A stretch of 44,249 bases of DNA, taken from Clostridium tunisiense TJ. Its GTDB lineage: Bacteria > Bacillota > Clostridia > Clostridiales > Clostridiaceae. Numbering within the stretch: position 1 is the stretch's first letter; each line of letters begins with the position of its first letter. Where the stretch lies: the NCBI RefSeq assembly GCF_000300195.1, contig NZ_AMQH01000022.1, forward strand, positions 1-44,249, in the 5' to 3' direction. The notes beneath the pieces are model-generated. The model was not told where the DNA came from. It did not search any database and was given only the letters and a program-made list of their open reading frames with translations. Below are positions 1-7,914 of this stretch, one piece after another. The translations under genes were made by a program, and so were the position numbers.

Positions 1-45
1 TGTATATCCGTGTAATGATGTTATAGCAAATGATTTTCTTCCCAT
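1..45 (-). CDS. Partial CDS, N-terminus only, unknown product
   Basis: Reading leftwards, an AAAGGAG ribosome binding site is followed by ATG and an open frame that runs off the window edge. The visible product starts MGRKSFAITSLHGYT. Fifteen residues are too few to assign a family. The gene is divergent from the RsgI-like gene at 513. The start is supported by the ideal spacing of the Shine-Dalgarno sequence; the function is not known. Confidence 0.5.
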   Translation of the reverse strand, partial: MGRKSFAITSLHGYT

Positions 46-123
46 AATTCAAACTCCTTTCTCCGTACATTTAGTTTTTGGAGAAAAGTTTTAATTATTC
101 GGTATAAGTTAAACATTCGTCAA

Positions 124-230
124 GGAACCCTATATAGGGTTCCTTATTCAAAGATTAACTTATTAAAGATTAATTTTATTCATGATGAATTTTATTCATC
201 TTCAAAAGGATTTAGGGGAACCAACATAGG
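124..230 (-). repeat. Intergenic repeat copy A (MITE-like)
   Basis: One of five related intergenic segments. Read on the minus strand it starts GGTTCCCCTAAATCC, continues TTTTGAAGATGAAT and an ATTCATnATGAAT block, and ends TAAGGAACC, so the ends are inverted repeats. This copy carries an extra perfect palindrome at 124-143, GGAACCCTATATAGGGTTCC. It lies between the divergent gene at the left edge and the RsgI-like gene. No coding capacity was seen. Confidence 0.6.
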
Positions 231-277
231 AAGAATAACTTCTTTGAAGCAATGTTTTCAGGTTGAAGTGGTTTCTA

Positions 278-324
278 TATATATAAAGGTCATTCCACGA
301 ATTTTGGGATGACCTTTATATATA
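278..324. terminator. Perfect 16-bp inverted repeat (hairpin)
   Basis: The arm TATATATAAAGGTCAT (278-293) is perfectly complementary to 309-324, with a 15-nt loop; the plus strand continues into an AT-rich stretch with a seven-T run. It looks like a factor-independent terminator but sits between divergent genes, so what it terminates is unclear. It could end a short unannotated transcript or insulate the sigma-I-type promoter that begins about 20 nt further on. Confidence 0.4.
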
Positions 325-344
325 AAATAATTTTTTTGAAATAT

Positions 345-373
345 ACCCTAAAAACCTTAATAAGTCCTTCGTA
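345..373 (+). promoter_or_regulatory. Candidate sigma-I promoter of the RsgI-like gene
   Basis: ACCCTA at 345-350 and CGTA at 370-373 are separated by 19 nt. This matches the ACCC-type -35 and CGWA -10 signals known for SigI promoters in Bacillus and Clostridium. The same arrangement with the same 19-nt spacing occurs upstream of sigI (7125-7153). The predicted transcript would have a leader of about 130 nt before the start at 513. Confidence 0.5.
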
Positions 374-512
374 CTTTATAACATGTGCAAAACAAATCCA
401 TGGATGTAAAAATAAATGCATAAGTACTTGTGTTTAAAAGTGTAACAAAATATTGAAAACAGGATGTTATCAATTAAACTTAGAAAAAGAATTGAAGTAT
501 GGAGGAAATATT

Positions 513-1364
513 ATGTTGAAAAATAAGAAAATTGCAACTATTATCGCTGGGGTAGCTTTAGCGCTAGGAGTGTCAGGTATGGCTTATAGCTATACAGCAC
601 CTACCAAATATGTAAGTTTTGATATTAATCCAAGTGTGGAGTTAGTAACTAATACTTTTGATAAAGTTATTAAAGCAAGCGCATTAAATGAAGATGGTAT
701 AAAGATTCTTGAAAGTGTTGATTTAGAAAATAAAGATATTAAAGAAGCTGTAGATTTATTAACACAAGCTGCTATTGATAATGGATATTTAAAAGAAGAA
801 CTTCAAAATGAAATATTAGTTACTGTAGCTACAAATGATGAGGAAGAAGCTACAAAAACTCAAACAGATTTAGAAGAAGTAATTAAAGAAGAACTTACTG
901 AAGAAAAACTAGAAGAAGTGCCAGTGACAACTGAGAATATTAATATGGAACGTCATAAAGAAGCTGAAAGACTTGGAATATCCCCAGGAAAAATGAATTT
1001 AATTCAGAAGCTTGAAGCAGTTAACCCAGGCATAAACTATGAAGAGTATGCGAAAAAACCAGTAAAAGATATTATGAAAGAAATTAAAGAAATTAGAAAA
1101 GGTAATGTAGAAACTACTAATACTGTTGAAGAATCAGAAAAGGTAGAAACAACTGGAACTGAAACTGAAGTGACAACTGAAGACGCAAATAAAGCAGTTG
1201 AAAGTTCAGAAGTAAAAGAGAAAGCTAAAAAAGAAAAAGTTAAAGAAGAGAAAGTAAAAGAGGAAAAAGTTAAAGAAGAGAAAACAAACAATGGAAATCA
1301 GGGAAATGGTAACAATGGTAATAGCAAAGGAAATAATGGACAAGGAAAAGGAAACAAAAACTAA
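513..1364 (+). CDS. RsgI-like extracellular-domain protein lacking the anti-sigma domain
   Basis: The product has 283 residues. I chose ATG 513 because GGAGG lies 7 nt upstream; the longer frame from 453 has no such site. Residues 5-27 form a signal peptide or membrane anchor. The next part, about residues 30-185, is clearly homologous to the RsgI at 7911: both share DINPSVEL, LNEDG, GYLKEEL, RHKEAE, LGISPGK and VKDIMK. The tail is charged, with KEEKV repeats, and then Asn/Gly-rich. In RsgI proteins the Asn-Pro bond of this region is reported to undergo autoproteolysis; here it is N39-P40. The cytoplasmic RsgI_N anti-sigma domain is missing, so it cannot bind SigI in the usual way. A sensor, decoy or cell-wall role is inference. 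It is probably under sigma-I control (see promoter). Confidence 0.8.
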   Translation: MLKNKKIATIIAGVALALGVSGMAYSYTAPTKYVSFDINPSVELVTNTFDKVIKASALNEDGIKILESVDLENKDIKEAVDLLTQAAIDNGYLKEELQNEILVTVATNDEEEATKTQTDLEEVIKEELTEEKLEEVPVTTENINMERHKEAERLGISPGKMNLIQKLEAVNPGINYEEYAKKPVKDIMKEIKEIRKGNVETTNTVEESEKVETTGTETEVTTEDANKAVESSEVKEKAKKEKVKEEKVKEEKVKEEKTNNGNQGNGNNGNSKGNNGQGKGNKN

Positions 1365-1569
1365 TACTTTAAAAAAGTATCCAGCTTATTCACTATGCAA
1401 AATGTAAGATAAAGATAAATAAACAAGTAATTAGTATAGGTGAAGCCACTTGTATAAAATTACTACCTTAAAATCCTATAGCAACTATAAAGAATGAAAG
1501 CCAAAAAGAGGTTTATGCCTTAACATGTACATTTTTATCAAAGGCTTTTAATTAAATAATGAATAGGTT

Positions 1570-1737
1570 CATTTTGTTTGGTCCCTTTAGAGGGGGATTA
1601 GGTTCTCACCAAAGTGTTACTTTCTGGATAGTGCCCCCACTTTCAGAGGGTGAGATGCTTTGCTTTTCAAAATATATTAAAATCTCAGGTTAAAATTTTG
1701 GTAACGGAAACCAAGATACTAACCTGAGATTTTTTTG
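1570..1737 (+). ncRNA. Candidate structured RNA with pseudoknot and terminator
   Basis: A G/C-rich island in AT-rich DNA. CTCACC (1605-1610) pairs with GGTGAG (1649-1654), and inside it AAAGTG (1611-1616) pairs with CACTTT (1638-1643). A GGGGG run (1592-1596) can pair either with CCC in the hairpin at 1583-1594 or with the CCCC loop at 1634-1637, making a pseudoknot. A terminator follows at 1681-1737. The next gene downstream is on the opposite strand, so this is not an ordinary riboswitch; it would be a 3'-UTR or stand-alone RNA. I could not match it to a known class. Confidence 0.4.
1681..1737 (+). terminator. Intrinsic terminator (possibly bidirectional)
   Basis: AATCTCAGGTTA (1681-1692) pairs with TAACCTGAGATT (1720-1731), followed by a T run to 1736. 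The 27-nt loop contains a smaller TTGGT/ACCAA hairpin. On the plus strand it would end the RNA or the RsgI-like transcript; a weaker T-rich tail on the minus strand could also serve the GGDEF gene coming from the right. Confidence 0.65.
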
Positions 1738-1907
1738 TTTTGATTTGAGCTGAAAATAATATTTAGAACATGAAAACTTCATAAAATATAAGTTGTAATA
1801 GTACTTCTACATAGTTCAATAAATTAAAAACAACTTATATGAAATAAAATGCAAAAACAGACTTATTATTTGCGTAGTTTCTTTATTGTATTCAACATAT
1901 ATTAATA

Positions 1908-2438
1908 TTAAAGCTGAATTACCATGCCTTTTCCATGAGCCTTAGCCTTTAGCAATGCATTTTCTGTTGCCTTAACCCATTGGTCTAAGGTGGAGATTTT
2001 ATTTTCCTCCTTTAAAAAAGTACAAGTACCAATGGAAATAGTTAAGTTTTGTTTTTCACTTTTCAAAAAAATAGGAGTTTTTGCTACTGAGGTTGCTATC
2101 CTTTCTGCAAGAATAAAACTAGCCCTCTTACTTAGTAAGGGTATTACTACTATAAACTCATGGTTATGGGAACGTGCTACAGTTCCAGATTCACCTACAG
2201 TGGATGAAATTATTTCTGATACTTCTTTTAAAATCTTATCCCCCTCAGTTTTACCATACTTTTCATTAATATCTTTAAAATTATCAATGTCCAGGAGCAT
2301 AAGAGTACAGAGCCACATGTATGGGAATTTATTAGTGAGTAAAGTATCAATATACCATCTATTGTAAATGCCAGTGACGAAATCTTTTTCTGATTTAGTG
2401 TTGACTCTAGAAGTGGTGGAGTTATTCATAATAGCCAT
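1908..2438 (-). CDS. Degenerate GGDEF-domain protein
   Basis: The product is 176 residues from the ATG at 2438, which has GAGGTG 9 nt upstream. Longer starts add a stretch with no domain similarity. Almost the whole protein is one GGDEF domain: the LDIDNFKDINEKYG motif that coordinates metal and nucleotide is good, as is the later ISIGT strand. The signature loop GGDEF itself reads HNHEF, so both glycines and the first acidic residue are lost. Diguanylate cyclase activity is therefore unlikely; a nucleotide-binding or regulatory role is inference. No sensory or membrane domain is present. It is convergent with the RsgI-like gene and divergent from the membrane GGDEF-EAL gene at 2871. Confidence 0.75.
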   Translation of the reverse strand: MAIMNNSTTSRVNTKSEKDFVTGIYNRWYIDTLLTNKFPYMWLCTLMLLDIDNFKDINEKYGKTEGDKILKEVSEIISSTVGESGTVARSHNHEFIVVIPLLSKRASFILAERIATSVAKTPIFLKSEKQNLTISIGTCTFLKEENKISTLDQWVKATENALLKAKAHGKGMVIQL

Positions 2439-2543
2439 CAATTTAAACACCTCTTTTCTCATAAAGCAATGGTGACTATATATCAGTATATGAAGATTTA
2501 AACTGGTTAGTGAAAATAAATTATTGAACAATTTTAAAGCATA

Positions 2544-2646
2544 GGTTTCCTTAGTTAAAGATTAATTTATTCATAATGAATTTTATTCATAATGAATGAA
2601 ATTCATCTTCAAAAAGCCTTAAGGGAACCAATGTAGTTTCCATGTA
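2544..2646 (-). repeat. Intergenic repeat copy B (MITE-like)
   Basis: The cleanest copy of the family. On the minus strand it reads GGTTCCCTTAAGG, then TTTTTGAAGATGAAT, two ATTCATTATGAAT-type blocks and CTAAGGAAACC, giving imperfect inverted ends of about 11 bp. A short hairpin (TACATGGAAACTACA) precedes it, as in copies C and D. It lies between the divergent c-di-GMP genes at 2438 and 2871; the rest of that gap (2647-2857) shows nothing further. Confidence 0.65.
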
Positions 2647-2870
2647 TAGGTTAAATGTTGAATTTATTATATATACATCTGTAATTATTTAAGTTCAATG
2701 TAACAGTGGAGAGTAGCAAGTAATATTATAATATTAAGGAGCAGCTTTATATTTTTTAAATTAAAATCATGTTAAGTAGCTGCATCTGGGGAGAGTAGAG
2801 ATTTGTGATGAAAAATCATTAAACTTTATCTCTTAAATTTTTATTTGCTTCATATTGAAGGGTGATTTAA

Positions 2871-4631
2871 GTGAAGTATTTGTTATTATTATGGAAAAGA
2901 CAAAGTCTATTTATAAGATTGACCATAGCTTTAATAACTAGCACTTTGGTAGTTTTATGTATAGTTCAGCTCTTAGAATTGGCTAGAACTAGTGAGTTTT
3001 TAGGGTTACCCTGGGGAGGAAAACCTAATAATGAGGTAATAATGCTGAGAGTAATTTCAATGAGTTTTATAAATATGTGTTCAATTTATAGCTATGATTT
3101 TTTAAAGGAATGTGAAAGTAAAAAAGTAAAGATAAGGATGGTAGCTACAAGTTGGTATATTATAATAATTTCCTGGTTAGCATTAGTTATTAACTATTTC
3201 AATGTGGATGATTTTGTCCCAATAGAAAATATAATAACTATTATAGGTATGACAAACATTTCTCTAGCTATGTATTGGCTTTACTTCTTTGCCTATATTT
3301 ATAGCACAGTAAAGATAAGATTGGAAAATGAGAAGAAGCTTTCTCGAGAATTTCTTAGACAAGCTGTTACGGATAACCTTACAGGGCTAAGAAATAGAAC
3401 AGCCTTTGTTAAAGATTTGCATGAAACTTTAGAAACTTGCAATATGGAAGAACAAAGCTTATCTGTTTTATTTTTAGATTTAGACAGGTTTAAATATGTT
3501 AATGACACTTTTGGCCATAGTGTGGGGGATTTAGTACTAATAAGAGTAGCTGAAATGCTAAGAGCATTGGCGAATAAGGATAGAATAATATACAGATTAG
3601 GTGGAGATGAATTTACAATAATTAATATGAAATCCAAGGAAGATATATTCTTATCAGAAACCATTATTAAGTCCTTTGAAAAGCCATTGAGGATAGATAA
3701 TAAAGAAATTTATACAACTGCTAGTATTGGTATTGCAAGATATCCTGAGGCAGGAAATGATGTAGACACACTTACAGGGAATGCGGATTCAGCTATGTAT
3801 ATGGCTAAGGAGCAGGGTAAGAATAGATTTTGGATATATACAAAAAGTGTAAACCATAACAAATTAGGTTTATTAGAGTTAGAAAATGATCTTCGAAAGG
3901 CAATAAGTGAGGAACAGTTTTTTCTTAACTTTCAGCCAATTATAGATATAAAACAACAAACAGTTAGCTCTTTTGAAGTGCTTATTAGATGGAAGCATCC
4001 TACTAAGGGGATAATACCCCCAGGGGTTTTTATACCTTTAGCAGAAGAAACGGGGCTCATAGTGCCCATAGGGGAATGGGTTCTTAAAAATGCTTGTTTG
4101 AAGTATAATGAGTGGATAAAACCACAACACAAGGACATCAAGTTGGCTGTAAATCTTTCTGCAAGACAAATCCAGCAAAACAAACTGGTAAATAGTTTAG
4201 AAGATATTTTAGTAAAAACCAATTTTGAAGCGAAAAATTTGGAACTGGAAGTAACAGAAAGTTCCATTATGAAAAATTTAGAGGAGAGTATTGAAAGATT
4301 ACGTTTATTAAGGGATGAAAGTATAAGTATAATTGTGGATGATTTTGGAATAGAATACTCATCATTGAATTATCTTAAACTGTTACCTATTAATACTCTA
4401 AAAATTGATAAATCCTTTGTGGACGGAATTTTAAAAAATAGAAGTGATCGGAGTATTATAAAGGCAATGATAGAAATTGGGCATAGCTTAGATATCACTG
4501 TAATAGCTGAAGGTGTGGAAAACAAAGAACAGTATGAGTATTTAAAAATACTAGGCTGTGACAGGATACAAGGATACTATTTTAGTAAACCAGTTGAGGT
4601 GGATAGGATTCCAGAATTCTTTAGAAAGTAA
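2871..4631 (+). CDS. Membrane GGDEF-EAL cyclic-di-GMP protein
   Basis: The product is 586 residues, starting at GTG with AAGGGTG upstream. Residues 1-148 hold about four to five hydrophobic membrane segments of an unrecognised sensor. GGDEF domain, about 162-325: the signature RLGGDEF (G244) is intact and LDLDRFKYVND is present, so diguanylate cyclase activity is plausible. The RxxD inhibitory site is absent (NKDR at that position). EAL domain, about 335-580: the signature reads EVL (369-371), and the usual DDFGTGYSS loop reads DDFGIEYSS (490-498), though NLSARQ, ELEVTES, KIDKSF and AEGVE are kept. Phosphodiesterase activity may be reduced. A terminator follows directly. Confidence 0.9.
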   Translation: MKYLLLLWKRQSLFIRLTIALITSTLVVLCIVQLLELARTSEFLGLPWGGKPNNEVIMLRVISMSFINMCSIYSYDFLKECESKKVKIRMVATSWYIIIISWLALVINYFNVDDFVPIENIITIIGMTNISLAMYWLYFFAYIYSTVKIRLENEKKLSREFLRQAVTDNLTGLRNRTAFVKDLHETLETCNMEEQSLSVLFLDLDRFKYVNDTFGHSVGDLVLIRVAEMLRALANKDRIIYRLGGDEFTIINMKSKEDIFLSETIIKSFEKPLRIDNKEIYTTASIGIARYPEAGNDVDTLTGNADSAMYMAKEQGKNRFWIYTKSVNHNKLGLLELENDLRKAISEEQFFLNFQPIIDIKQQTVSSFEVLIRWKHPTKGIIPPGVFIPLAEETGLIVPIGEWVLKNACLKYNEWIKPQHKDIKLAVNLSARQIQQNKLVNSLEDILVKTNFEAKNLELEVTESSIMKNLEESIERLRLLRDESISIIVDDFGIEYSSLNYLKLLPINTLKIDKSFVDGILKNRSDRSIIKAMIEIGHSLDITVIAEGVENKEQYEYLKILGCDRIQGYYFSKPVEVDRIPEFFRK

Positions 4632-4638
4632 AAATATA

Positions 4639-4672
4639 AAAAGCTTGAAAGCCTGTTAACTTTCAAGCTTTT
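4639..4672 (+). terminator. Hairpin terminator after the GGDEF-EAL gene
   Basis: A 13-bp perfect stem, AAAAGCTTGAAAG / CTTTCAAGCTTTT, with an 8-nt loop, starts 7 nt after the stop codon. The following T tract is short. Confidence 0.7.
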
Positions 4673-4823
4673 GATTCGATATTATTGATATTACAATTCT
4701 TATTGTCAAAGTGAATTTGGTAGTACAATTCAAAAAATCAAAATGACATAGATTTTGGATTCAAATTTTATAAAATGTACAAAGAGTTTATAAAATTTAA
4801 TAAAAGAATTTGTAGGTGAAGAA

Positions 4824-6953
4824 ATGAGAGAATTAGATATACTGCAAAAACACAAGGAATATCCAATAGAAGCATGTGAGTGTGACACCAACTTAAAAAG
4901 AGAGCTAAAAAATAAAGAGAAGTTGATAAATGCAATTTTTCAAGTTGCGAATATTGGTGTATGTGTTACAGATGAAAAGGGATTTTTTCAAATGGTAAAT
5001 GAAGTTTACTGTAAGCTATATGGATATAATAGAGAAGAGTTAATAGGCAAGCACTTTACTATAGTGATTCCAGAAGAAAATCATGACAATGCTATAAGAG
5101 CACATGAAGCTTTTATTTCAGGAGAAGTAGAAGTTAGTAATGAGTGGTCAGTAATTACTAAGGATGGAAGATTATTAAGTGTCTACGTAACCTCCACATT
5201 ATTAGAGCAAGAGGATGGGGAAAAATGCAGGGTTACAACGATTACAGATGTGACGGAGTTCAAGGAAGCCTATAATAAACTAAATTTAGTATCCTATGCC
5301 CTTTCTACTGCTAATGATGGTGTGATTTTTACATCTACTGATCCAAGCGATATCTTATATGTAAATGAAGCAATGATGAGGATAACTGGTTTTAGCAAAG
5401 AAGAACTTGTAAAAGAACAAAAAGGCTTTTTAAAAAGTGGTCCAGAAGATAGTAAATTCTATGAGGATATGTGGCACCAAGTAGAAAATCATGGCTTTTG
5501 GCAAGGAGAAATTAGAGGAGTAAAAAAGAGCAAGGAAGAGTATGTTGCTGAGCTGGCATTAAATAAAATCATGAATTCAGATGGACAAGTAACTAATTAT
5601 ATAGCAAATTTAAATGAAATAACAGAAAAGAAAAGAGTAGAAAAGAAAATACACTATTTAGCCACTTATAGTAGCATAACAAATTTACCTAATCGTCAAT
5701 TTTATGAAAGCGCTGTAAGTCAGGTAATAAAGGCGCATAAAGATCCTCAGGGTAAAGTTGCAATGATTATGGTGGACTTAGATAGATTCAAAAATATAAA
5801 TGATAGCTATGGGTTTTCAATGGGAAATAAACTTTTAAGAGCTGTAGCCTATAGAATAAAAAACATTTTAAAAGGCGTATCTACCGTAGCATATCTTGGT
5901 GAAGACCATTTTGGCATACTGTTAGATCAAATCACAGGAATGAACAACGTATGTACCATAACCCAGAAAATTAAGAGTGCAATCGGTAGACCTTTTGTTT
6001 TCGATAAAAATTATATTTACATTACTTGTAGTATGGGAGTAAGTTTTTACAGAAGAGAAAGTAAGGGCAGTGAGGACTTAATAAGTCATGCTGAGAAAGC
6101 TATCCTAAAAGCAAAAAACCAAGGTGGAAATTGTATGCAAGTATATACCTTAGAAATGGACAGAAAGCTCACTAGAAGAGCTCAGATTGAAAATGATTTA
6201 AAAACTGCTATCTACAATAATGAGCTGTTCTTAGTTTATCAGCCTCAAGTAGAGTTACTCAATGAAAAACTTGTAGGGGTGGAGGCTTTACTAAGATGGA
6301 AGCATCCTACCTTAGGAATGATATCACCAGATGAATTTATACCTATTGCAGAGGAAACAGGAGCAATTTTATCTATTGGGCAATGGGTTATAAAAACTGC
6401 AGCAATTCAAGCTAAGCAGTGGGAGTTAGATGGATTACCCGTTAGTAAAGTTGCAGTAAACCTTAGCTCAGTGCAGTTAAAACATGATAATATTTGTATG
6501 CTTATTAAAGATATATTACAACAGGTGGGACTGAGTCCAGAAAGTATTGAAATTGAGCTAACTGAAACTACTATGATGGAAGATATAGGAAGGTCTATTG
6601 ATATCTTTAATACCTTAAAGGAAATGGGATTAAAGATTGCAGTAGATGATTTTGGAACTGGATATTCCTCTTTAAGTTATCTAAGGAAGATACCTATAAA
6701 TAAATTGAAAATTGATCGATCCTTTATAATGGATTTAGAAACAGATTTTGAGGAATCTATAATAACTAAAACCATAATTCATATGGGTAAAAACTTAGGT
6801 TTCAAGGTTATAGCAGAGGGAGTAGAAACAAAGGAACAAATGCAATATTTAAGGGAAAATGGTTGTGATGAAGCTCAAGGATATTATTATAGCAAACCTC
6901 TTACACAAAATGAGTTAAAGGATTTTATCATAAATCATTATATATCATCGTAA
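4824..6953 (+). CDS. PAS-PAS-GGDEF-EAL protein, probable c-di-GMP phosphodiesterase
   Basis: The product is 709 residues with AGGTGA upstream of ATG. It has no membrane segment. A short coiled lead (about 20-40) is followed by PAS 1 (about 36-150), PAS 2 with its PAC part (about 155-272), GGDEF (about 275-442) and EAL (about 455-700). The GGDEF signature is replaced by LGEDHF (358-363), so cyclase activity is doubtful; such domains often bind GTP and regulate the EAL partner. The EAL domain is canonical: EALLRW (487), NLSS, ELTET, DDFGTGYSS (608-616), KIDRSF and AEGVET. The net activity is probably hydrolysis of c-di-GMP to pGpG, controlled by whatever the PAS domains sense. It is transcribed separately from the gene at 2871, with a terminator between. 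Confidence 0.9.
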   Translation: MRELDILQKHKEYPIEACECDTNLKRELKNKEKLINAIFQVANIGVCVTDEKGFFQMVNEVYCKLYGYNREELIGKHFTIVIPEENHDNAIRAHEAFISGEVEVSNEWSVITKDGRLLSVYVTSTLLEQEDGEKCRVTTITDVTEFKEAYNKLNLVSYALSTANDGVIFTSTDPSDILYVNEAMMRITGFSKEELVKEQKGFLKSGPEDSKFYEDMWHQVENHGFWQGEIRGVKKSKEEYVAELALNKIMNSDGQVTNYIANLNEITEKKRVEKKIHYLATYSSITNLPNRQFYESAVSQVIKAHKDPQGKVAMIMVDLDRFKNINDSYGFSMGNKLLRAVAYRIKNILKGVSTVAYLGEDHFGILLDQITGMNNVCTITQKIKSAIGRPFVFDKNYIYITCSMGVSFYRRESKGSEDLISHAEKAILKAKNQGGNCMQVYTLEMDRKLTRRAQIENDLKTAIYNNELFLVYQPQVELLNEKLVGVEALLRWKHPTLGMISPDEFIPIAEETGAILSIGQWVIKTAAIQAKQWELDGLPVSKVAVNLSSVQLKHDNICMLIKDILQQVGLSPESIEIELTETTMMEDIGRSIDIFNTLKEMGLKIAVDDFGTGYSSLSYLRKIPINKLKIDRSFIMDLETDFEESIITKTIIHMGKNLGFKVIAEGVETKEQMQYLRENGCDEAQGYYYSKPLTQNELKDFIINHYISS

Positions 6954-7124
6954 AAATACAGATGAAATCACTATATAAAGAGGGGTTATCTTGCAACGCA
7001 TAAATATGTGAAGTGAGGAGCTCCTTTTATTTTTTACATATAAAACTTCTATTACATACAAAATATATTGGTAAGTAAAACTTTTAAATAAATCAAGGTT
7101 GCTTGAAAATACTTTTTTAGACCT

Positions 7125-7153
7125 ACCCCAAAAAAGTACACTGTAATTTCGAA
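7125..7153 (+). promoter_or_regulatory. Candidate sigma-I promoter of sigI-rsgI
   Basis: ACCCCA (7125-7130) and CGAA (7150-7153) are separated by 19 nt. SigI is known to autoregulate its operon in Bacillus and Clostridium from ACCC/CGAA-type promoters. The element closely resembles the one at 345-373, with an A-rich stretch directly after the -35 element in both. Confidence 0.55.
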
Positions 7154-7209
7154 TATATATAGATATAATTTAAATATGTACTGTAGGTAAACGTTAGGAC
7201 GTGAGTTTT

Positions 7210-7914
7210 ATGAATAAGGATATAAACCAAAGAGTTTTAGAAATAAGAGTAAATCCAGAGGAATTAAATGGATTTATGGAAGAGTTCAAGCCCTTTGTTA
7301 TTTCTACAGCAGAAAAAACTTTAAATAGATATATAGATTGTAAAAATGATGAAGAGTGGAGTGTAGCACTACTTGCTTTTAATGAAGCTATACAGAATTA
7401 TGAAATACAAAAAGGAAGTTTTTTAGCTTTTTCAAAAATGGTAATTAAAGCTAGATTAATTGATTATTATAGAAAAGAATCAAAGCATAAAAATTTGTTG
7501 TACATAAACAAAGTGTTGGAAGATGAGGAAGAAATAGATTTATCAGAAAAACAAGCTATTGAAGAGTATCAGAAACAAAACCTTAATGAGTATAGAAAAA
7601 TCGAAATTAGACAACTAACTGAGGAATTAGCAAAGTGGGATATTACCTTTAAGGATTTAGTAAAGGCTTCACCTAAAAGAGCTTCTACAAGAAAAATATA
7701 CAATGTCATAATTAAATATATTTTAAATGATGAAAAGTCACTAAACTATGTTCTGAGCAAAAAAACCATCCCTATTTCAGATATTGAAAAAAATACTTTA
7801 GTACCTCGGAAAAAGATAGAGAGAGCACGAAAATATATAATATCAGTAGTATTAATAATTCTAGGTGACTATGAGTATTTAAATGACTATATTAATTTGG
7901 AGGAAGAAATATGA
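7210..7914 (+). CDS. sigI: RNA polymerase sigma factor SigI
   Basis: The product is 234 residues from ATG 7210, with AGGA 10 nt upstream; a GTG at 7201 in the same frame is possible but its spacing is poor. This is a sigma-70 family factor of the SigI type. The region-2 block has AFNEAIQNYEIQKGSFLAFS followed by ARLIDYYRKE, and the C-terminal part (residues about 150-230) has the basic region-4-like segment with LVPRKKIERARKYI. In Bacillus SigI responds to heat and wall stress; in Clostridium thermocellum-type species it controls polysaccharide-degradation genes. Its stop overlaps the rsgI start by 4 nt (ATGA), so the anti-sigma factor is translationally coupled, as in other sigI operons. Confidence 0.92.
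   Translation: MNKDINQRVLEIRVNPEELNGFMEEFKPFVISTAEKTLNRYIDCKNDEEWSVALLAFNEAIQNYEIQKGSFLAFSKMVIKARLIDYYRKESKHKNLLYINKVLEDEEEIDLSEKQAIEEYQKQNLNEYRKIEIRQLTEELAKWDITFKDLVKASPKRASTRKIYNVIIKYILNDEKSLNYVLSKKTIPISDIEKNTLVPRKKIERARKYIISVVLIILGDYEYLNDYINLEEEI

Noticed and set aside
453..512. Longer start for the RsgI-like gene at ATG 453
   Set aside because: No ribosome binding site there, and the extra 20 residues would break a clean signal peptide; GGAGG sits 7 nt before ATG 513.
1037..1291. 84-codon frame on the minus strand rich in Ser and Phe
   Set aside because: It is the reverse of the Lys/Glu repeat coding region of the RsgI-like gene, with no ribosome binding site.
1436..1560. Resemblance to an M-box (magnesium) riboswitch: AGGTGAAGCC near 1440 and TTTATGCC with a later AAAGGC
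   Set aside because: Only the first few bases fit; the conserved middle and the 3' core are missing, and the gene downstream on this strand is absent.
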